DNA of 64,000 nucleotides from Inia geoffrensis (taxonomy: Eukaryota; Chordata; Mammalia; Artiodactyla; Iniidae): positions 163,390,044 through 163,454,043 of the forward strand of contig CM070901.1 of the NCBI GenBank assembly GCA_036417435.1, in the 5' to 3' direction. The notes under the pieces are model-generated. The model was not told the origin of the DNA. It saw only the letters and a program-made list of their open reading frames with translations, and made no database searches. Made by a program: the position numbers and the translations under genes. Positions 58,090 through 64,000 of this stretch are shown in pieces (the stretch's first letter is position 1; every line of letters begins with the position of its first letter).

Positions 58090-58300
58090 GGAGACTGGGA
58101 GGTGGAACTCTCTAAGAGTATGGGTTTGAAAACTGGGTTGGCCACATGCTAGTTATGTGATTCTGGATAAGTTTTTCAACTTCACAAAGCCTCACTTTCC
58201 TCATCTATTAAGAGGAAATGATAATAACACATTTTATAGGATTATGAAGGAGATAAATGAGGTAATACAAACACAGAACTTGTTGCAGTGCCTGACACAT
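58090..58300 (+). mobile_element. MIR relic
   Basis: GCTAGTTATGTGATTCTGGA, CACTTTCCTCATCTATTAAG and CAGTGCCTGACACATTCAAT match MIR order. The next SINE is inserted in its 3' end. Confidence 0.75.
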
Positions 58301-58313
58301 TCAATAAGCTCTT

Positions 58314-58675
58314 TTTTCTAATTTATTTTGTTTTATTTTATTTATTTATTTTTGGCTGCGTTGGGTCTTAGTTGCTGTGCATGGGCTTTCTCTAGTTTCG
58401 GTGAGCAGGGTCTACTCTTCGTTGCAGTGCACGGGCTTCTCACTGCAGTGGCTTCTCTTGTTGTGGAGCACGGGCTCTAGGCACGCAGGCTTCAGTAGTT
58501 ATGGCACACAGGCTTCAGTAGTTGTGGCTCATGGACTCTAGAGCACAGGCTCAGTAGTTGTGGCACGTGGGCTTAGTTGCTCCACGGCATGTGGGATCTT
58601 CCCAGACCAGGGATTGAACCTGTGTGCCCTGAGATGGCAGGCGGATTCTTAACCACTGTGCCACCAGGCATGTCC
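58314..58675 (-). mobile_element. CHR SINE (long form)
   Basis: A/T-rich tail then TTTTTGGCTGCGTTGGGTCT; head at 58675. Perfect 13-bp duplication TCAATAAGCTCTT (58301-58313, 58676-58688) of MIR sequence. Confidence 0.96.
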
Positions 58676-58915
58676 TCAATAAGCTCTTGTCTTAGCTAGT
58701 ACTATTCTTACAATAATCGTGCCTAATAGTAATAACAAGAACCCATGTTTGTATCAAACTTCCTTTCTCAATCTTGTGAGGCAAAGTGATCCCAGATTTA
58801 CATGAATCCATGCCTGGCATTTAGCCAGTGTTGGGTACACGTGCTGAAGGGTGTGCTGGGGCCTGCCTGGAGTTCATTCCCAAGTGTCAAATTGCAGGAT
58901 GTGTTTGTTTAGCGT

Positions 58916-58946
58916 GGGGGTGGGGTGGGGGAGGAGGGTGATGAGG
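58916..58946 (+). repeat. G-quadruplex-capable G-run cluster
   Basis: GGGGGTGGGGTGGGGGAGGA then GGG: at least four G3+ runs with one-base or short loops. Confidence 0.65.
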
Positions 58947-58964
58947 GGAGGGATTAGAAGGGAC

Positions 58965-59180
58965 TTGAGGGACTTTCCTGGTGGTCCAGTGGTTAAGACT
59001 CCACACTCCCAGTGCAGGGGGCATGGGTTCGATCCCTGGTCTGGGAACTAAGATCCCGCATGCTGCGCAGTGTGGCAAAAAAAAAGAAAAAAAGACTTTG
59101 CCTTCCAATGCAAGGGATGCCATCCCTGGTCGGGGAGCTGAGATCCCGCATGCCTCTCGGCCAAAAAACCAAAACATAAA
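58965..59180 (+). mobile_element. Two adjacent short tRNA-derived SINEs
   Basis: Unit 1 (about 58968-59093) has GACTTTCCTGGTGGTCCAGT, GGTTCGATCCCTGGTCTGGG and an A-rich tail. Unit 2 (about 59094-59180) lacks its head and starts at GACTTTGCCTTCCAATGCAA; it shares GATCCCGCATGC. An A/T tail sequence with AATAAAGACTTTAAAAATGG continues to about 59250. Confidence 0.8.
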
Positions 59181-59280
59181 CAGAAGCAATATTGTAACAA
59201 ATTCAATAAAGACTTTAAAAATGGTCCACGTCAAAAAACAATCTTTAAAAGAAAAGGGGGGTGGGGCTTGAAAGATGAGT

Positions 59281-60233
59281 GAGCGGCAGCAGGGAAGGAA
59301 CAGTGGCTGGGAGGAGAGTACGGGACTGGCTCAGAGCTCCCCAGCTCAGTGCCAACTACCTCTGCGTGAATAGAGGCCTCGGTGCTACAGGCAGAAGGCG
59401 AAGGGCCTCGGAGGCCCGGGGCCCCAGCAGCCCGGCCCATCAAGCGTTGCACAGTGGCGAGAAGGGCCTTCCGCGGACTTACCCTCAAGGACAGTGCACA
59501 CTACCTCCCCGCCTGCCTCCATAGGATGGTGGAAGTGAACGTGCTCCGTCTGTCTCCTGTTTTCTTCTATCAGGCTGTCATTTTCCTTCTACAAAAAGTA
59601 CTTCTTCCCTTTCCTTTCTCTACTTTTTCTTCTCCACTCATTCCCTTCAGTTCCCCATCCCACCACTCATCTCCTCCTGCCCCGAATTTGGATTCCCATT
59701 CCCTCCACTGGATCCCTAATGCCAGCCACTCCCATCTCTCCTCCTTGTCTAACCTCAGTAATTACTCTCCAGTAGCACTGACGCTGCACTTCTCTCACCT
59801 CCACACTCCACACTTGACGGTATTAGAAATTGCTTTCGGTTGACCTCATCAGATGGGTATTCCCCACTGGCAAGTCCCTGGCCTCCTTCTTCCCCTTTCC
59901 ACCCATCCCTGTCCTCCCCCCAAAGCCTGGGCAGGGCTCTGAACCACAGGAGGACACTGGTGGACTAGACTGTGTGCCGACAGTCTCAGCCCTTACGGAC
60001 AGATCCTGCCTTAACGGGCATCTCTCCCCCTCCTGCAAAGGGCCCTGGGGCTCAGGGCGCTGGCCTCCTGGCTGGGTCCCAGGGCCATTTTGGCAGTGAG
60101 GCAGGGTGGTGTGGTGAACAAACACAACGTTAGGAGCCCTGGGACTAGCATTCTGTCACCAGATGTACAGAACTGTAGGACTGGGGAAAAAAAACGTAGG
60201 CATCGTCTCATCCAACCCTCCCTTCGTTTACAG
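59281..60233. other. Intergenic, no gene seen
   Basis: A small GC-rich block at about 59380-59480 contains several CpGs (GGCGAAGGGCCTCGGAGGCC). A 153-codon open frame crosses it but shows no domain. CpG density is far below that at the OPRD1 promoter. Confidence 0.4.
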
Positions 60234-60253
60234 AAAAAGATGCTGAGGTCCAG

Positions 60254-60549
60254 GGGCTTCCCTGGTGGCGCAGTGGTTGAGAGTCTGCCTGCCGATGCAG
60301 GGGACACGGGTTCGAGCCCTGGTCTGGGAAGATCCCACATGCCACGGAGTGACTGCGCCTGTGAGCCACAACTACTGAGCCTGCACGTTTGGAGCCTGTG
60401 CTCCACAACAAGAGAGGCTGCGATAGTGAGAGGCCTGCGCACCGCGATGAAGAGTGGCCCCCGCTTGCCACAACTAGAGAAAGTCCTCGCACAGAAACAA
60501 AGACCCAACACAGAAATTAATTAATTAATTAACTTTAAAAAAAAAAAAA
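60254..60549 (+). mobile_element. CHR SINE (long form, same subtype as 45968)
   Basis: Head GGGCTTCCCTGGTGGCGCAG; shares GAGAGGCTGCGATAGTGAGA with the 45968 copy; (TTAA)n then long A tail. Perfect 20-bp duplication AAAAAGATGCTGAGGTCCAG (60234-60253, 60550-60569). Confidence 0.97.
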
Positions 60550-60569
60550 AAAAAGATGCTGAGGTCCAG

Positions 60570-60990
60570 AGTGGTGAAGGGACTTACATGCAGCAAATTA
60601 GTAGCAAAGTCAAGACCAGAACCTGTGTCTCCTGAATCATGTAACAATGTGCTTTCTCCCACACCGGGCAGGGTGACCTTGGGCAACTGCATCTCTTTAC
60701 ATACCAGGCACTTTGGAAGCACTTTTATGTATATGATATGGTTTAACCCTTCACCTAACTCTTTCAGGGAAGAAGTGTCATGATCCTCAGTTTACAGACG
60801 AGGAATCCAAGGCTCAGAGCAGTTCAGGAACTTGCCCAATGTCATGCAGGGGCTGGATTGCAACCCAGGTCTCTCTGACTCCAGAGACCCTCCTGGCCAC
60901 GGCACAAAACCTCTTTGTGAAACACTAAGCACCCTGGGCCTCAGTTTCCTCACCTGTTAAATGGAGGAGTTGAACTTCATGGCCCTAAGA
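60570..60990. mobile_element. MIR relics
   Basis: An antisense MIR spans about 60690-60890 (CCTCAGTTTACAGACGAGGA, AATCCAAGGCTCAGAGCAGT). A sense MIR fragment at about 60935-60970 has CTGGGCCTCAGTTTCCTCAC. Confidence 0.65.
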
Positions 60991-61557
60991 CCCACCTGCG
61001 AGGCATCAAAAAGAACTCCAAGGAGAGGCAGGCTGTTTGCTAGTTGCCCACATTCGTGGGAGAATTTATCTGTTTTCCCCCATTTGCTTCAAAACAGCTA
61101 GCCCCCAGGTTTACACTGAGAGGAGCCCAGGGAAGGTGCCATGGCAACCACAGCGGCTCCAGGGAGCCGAATTCGCTTGACTTGGCCAGACAGGCAAACT
61201 GAGTGACCTGAGGCCTGCCCTACTGGAGAGGGTCAAGACAGAGCCACAGCTAGCCCAAAGGACTTGAATCAGACCACAGGTTGTCCAGGAGAGGGGTCAG
61301 CAGCCTGCACTCTGCCCCAGAGATCCTGCCAGGGCAGAGAACACATGGATTTGTAGCCTGAAAATAAGGTTCTATGGCCAGATCCGTGACATACAAATTT
61401 GGGGATCTTGGGCAAATCACTTATTCTCTCTAAGCCTCAAGGTTTTTTTTCCCACCTAGCACATAGAGTATGCACAAAATAAATAGCAGCTACTATTATT
61501 AATACTAATATTCAAATTTTGAAGAGTTGGATGCCCATCAGCTAATGAACTTGAAAA
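60991..61557. other. Intergenic, no gene seen; MIR trace
   Basis: Unique sequence, then a sense MIR at about 61350-61505 (GGGCAAATCACTTATTCTCT, CTAAGCCTCAAGG). Confidence 0.5.
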
Positions 61558-61565
61558 TGCTTTAT

Positions 61566-61684
61566 AGAGAATTTCCTGGTGGTCCAGTGATAAGACTCTG
61601 CGCCCTCAGTGCAGAGGGCCCAGCTTCACATAACTAAGATCCCACATGACACATGGCTCGGCCCAAAAAAAAAAAAAAAAAAAA
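61566..61684 (+). mobile_element. Short tRNA-derived SINE (CHR-1-like)
   Basis: GAGAATTTCCTGGTGGTCCA, GTGATAAGACTCTGCGCCCT, AACTAAGATCCCACATGACA and a long A tail. Its target (GCTTTATA at 61559-61566) is repeated at 61686-61693. Confidence 0.9.
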
Positions 61685-61698
61685 AGCTTTATATAGGG

Positions 61699-61907
61699 GC
61701 TTCCGTGGTGGCACAGTGGTTGAGCGTCCGCCTGCCGATGCAGGGGACACGGGTTCGTGCCCCGGTCCGGGAAGATCCCACATGCCGCGGAGCGGCTGGG
61801 CCCGTGAGCCATGGCTCCTGAGCCTGCGCTTCCAGAGCCTGTGCCCTGCAACGGGAGAGGCCACAACAGTGAGAGGTCCGCGTACCGCAAAAAAATTTAA
61901 AAAAAAC
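61699..61907 (+). mobile_element. CHR-2-like SINE (short, younger form)
   Basis: Head GCTTCCGTGGTGGCACAGTG, B box GGTTCGTGCCCC, GAGAGGTCCGCGTACCGCAA and an A tail. Perfect 14-bp duplication AGCTTTATATAGGG (61685-61698, 61908-61921). Confidence 0.95.
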
Positions 61908-61921
61908 AGCTTTATATAGGG

Positions 61922-63030
61922 CAGCACTGCACAAGTGCAAGATATTATTATTACCCGGTAAGAATATTCACACTGCCCTGGCTGTGTAGGACCCTTTATT
62001 GCATATAATAACTGAACCAAGCACTTTCCATATAAAAGCCACATTAGACACTATGTTTGGGGAGAAGTACAAAGGCTTCTCAAAGTACCTGAATCTTTAC
62101 AGGCTAGAAGGTGACATTATAAGGGAGGAGTACGTGTTATGAGCAAGGGTCAGATGGAGGTGTTGGGAGTTGAGAGACAGAGACCATTGATTGAGTTGGA
62201 AAAGGCTTTCCTGGGGATGTAGCCAAGTAGGCAGGCCACATCCTCACTCTACCCCAGACTGCAGACACCTCTGTTAGGCATACATCTCCTGAGTTATAGT
62301 TGTTTACAGCCATTGTCTGTCTGGTTGCAAGTAACAGAAACCCACTGCAGCTAACTTAAGCCGACAAAGGAGATCTATTGTACGGGAACGGGGCGTCAGA
62401 GAATACATAGTCAGGGATGTAGGCTGGCTCTGGAAAGACCCTGGGACCGAGTAAAATCCCAGGAACTCAATCTCTGTTCCTCACCTCACCCCATTCTTCT
62501 CTATCTACAGACAAGCTTCTTCTGCGGCTCCAGCCCAAGTGATGGGTCTGACCACCCGCAGTTCCTAAATTCTCAGGTTTAACACGCAGCCTGGAACCCA
62601 GCACACAGGGCAACCAACCTTCCCGGGACTCTCTTAGTTTTTCCATGGCAACCTCTCAGTCCTGGGAAAATCGGGAGGGTTAGTCACCCCGACGATAGCT
62701 GCTCAAGACATACTGAGCTCATAAATGTTCTAGCGCCAGCTACAAGCAAGGGTAGTGTCTGAACCCCTATTCAGTGGTCCTGAGGGAAGAAAACCTGATT
62801 GGGCCTGCTTAAGTCAGGTGACCTTCCCCCCCAACCAATCAGCCATGACCACAGAGTACAAATATGGCTGCCAGGGGTGAGGTCACTGGTTGCGGGTCCG
62901 GATAGATTTCCCGGAGGGTGTCAGCTGTCATTTCTGTCTTCCCTCCAAATAAGGAACTCTTTAGGGAAAAGGACCATGCCCTATTTATCTTTGTATCCCC
63001 AGAGCCTAGCACATGTCTGACAGACACTAC
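61922..63030. other. Intergenic; unclassified old repeat
   Basis: At about 62300-62650, TCTGGTTGCAAGTAACAGAA followed by ACCCACTGCAGCTAACTTAA resembles a widespread old repeat whose family I cannot fix. No exon recognised. Confidence 0.4.
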
Positions 63031-63420
63031 ATAATAGGTACAAGATTTTTCTTTACACTTAACTGTTCCTTCTACCTAGAATGTTCTTCCCCCCCTCCCC
63101 ACGTGGCTGGGGTCTCACCTCAAACGCCAGCCCTGAGCTCCAATCTAAATTACATTCCTCCCCCACATCACTATCTTTCACGTCAGCCTCTTGCAAACAG
63201 TTATTACTTCCTGGTTTTCTTCCCGGCGCTTATCACCACCTGAAATTATCTTCTTCAATTTGCTGGCTGGAGTTGTGTCTGTTTTCCCAATACTAGCATG
63301 TGCACTCCAGAAGGGCAGACATCTTCTCTCTCTGTTCATCACTGTGTCCCCGGTGCTAAGTCCCACTACATGCCCTGTTGTAGGTGCTTAAGAAATTTTT
63401 GTTGAATAAATAGATGGATA
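63031..63420 (+). mobile_element. L2 3' end relic
   Basis: CTTCTACCTAGAATGTTCTT, TGTGCACTCCAGAAGGGCAG, ATCACTGTGTCCCCGGTGCT and TTTTTGTTGAATAAATAGAT follow L2 order to its 3' end. Confidence 0.7.
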
Positions 63421-64000
63421 AAATGTAGAGGAGGGGGAGGTACATTCCAGGTGTGATAACAGCACCAGGTGAAGCACAACAGAGAGAATTAACTGCAGGG
63501 TCTGTACCTTGAACAGGAAGTAGCTTAGTGTGGCTGGAGAGTAGGGAGCGCAAAGGGAAGCAGGCAAGGATTTGATGAGTAGGTTAGTGGGTGAGGGTCA
63601 GATCTTCACACCAGAGTGTTCAGCTCTCAGCTTATTCATGCCTGCAGAAGATTTTAGGTGAGGCTCTCCTTTTTGTAAAAGAATAAGTTCTTGGTTGCTT
63701 CAGGTCACATAGGTAGTGGCAATTTCTATCAAAAGAGACATTTTGTAATAATGTCAGACAGGAGCATTTTGTAATGATGCCAGACATGAGCAAAGACCTT
63801 TGTGGAATGTAAAATGCTTGCAGGAGAATGTCTTCTGTGCTCTGACAACAGCCCTAGGAAGCACACGAGGCTGGCTCTGGTCACCGTTCCAAGACGCCTT
63901 GTGGTGGGGTGGAAAGAACAGCTGCCTGCATTGAGTTCTGAAGACCTGGGCCTTCTTTTTGCCAGCTGTGTGACCCTGGCAAGACTCTCACCCTCCTGAA
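63421..64000. other. Intergenic, no gene seen; MIR at the edge
   Basis: Mostly unique. TGCCAGCTGTGTGACCCTGG at 63960-63979 begins a sense MIR that runs off the window. Confidence 0.45.

Noticed and set aside
59382..59843. 153-codon open frame over a small GC-rich block
   Set aside because: No recognisable domain. CpG density is low compared with the OPRD1 island and the second half is T/C-rich low complexity.

Overview
This window is mammalian nuclear DNA, almost certainly from a cetacean (a hippopotamid is the main alternative). The species call rests on about twenty tRNA-derived SINEs of the CHR type. They open with a TTCCCTGGTGG(C/T)(G/C)CAGTGGTTAAGA-like head and carry a GGTTCGA Pol III B box. 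Several sit inside perfect 13-20 bp target-site duplications. A cetartiodactyl-type L1 is present in several copies, and no BovB/RTE element was seen.

One protein-coding gene is visible: OPRD1, the delta-opioid receptor, on the minus strand. Its three coding exons are 50384-50170, 21676-21327 and 18856-18315. All four splice sites are consensus GT/AG and the phases agree. The joined frame is 368 codons plus TGA, with no break. Intron 1 is about 28.5 kb and intron 2 about 2.5 kb. The first exon lies in a CpG island (about 50005-50800) with no obvious TATA box, a CACGTG E-box about 265 bp upstream of the ATG, and GC boxes. All class-A and opioid hallmark residues are present. Compared with human delta receptor as I remember it, there is a four-residue N-terminal contraction at the site of the human F27C polymorphism and a Gly-to-Cys change at the inner end of TM1.

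Layout by region. 1-6400: an L1 3' scrap and a nearly full-length but broken antisense L1. 6400-18300: the 3' flank and possible long 3' UTR of OPRD1, with an old LTR, five SINEs, MIR and L2 relics, a (TG)n tract, and a degenerate GC-rich tandem repeat just past the stop codon. 18300-50400: OPRD1 exons and introns. Intron 1 is packed with CHR SINEs, MaLR-like LTRs, an old L1 carrying two SINEs, an L1 inserted into a SINE, and a chimeric L1 at 42.5-44.9 kb. 50400-64000: the upstream intergenic region, with L2, a Tigger/MER2-like DNA transposon, a MaLR-like LTR and more SINEs.

I found no second gene, tRNA, rRNA, CRISPR array or prokaryote-type system. The most interesting signals are structural: template-switch-type events inside L1 insertions, a multi-armed quasi-palindrome, a Z-DNA-prone tract beside the first exon, and lineage changes in the OPRD1 N-terminus. 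Comparisons with human OPRD1 and repeat family names come from memory and were not computed.
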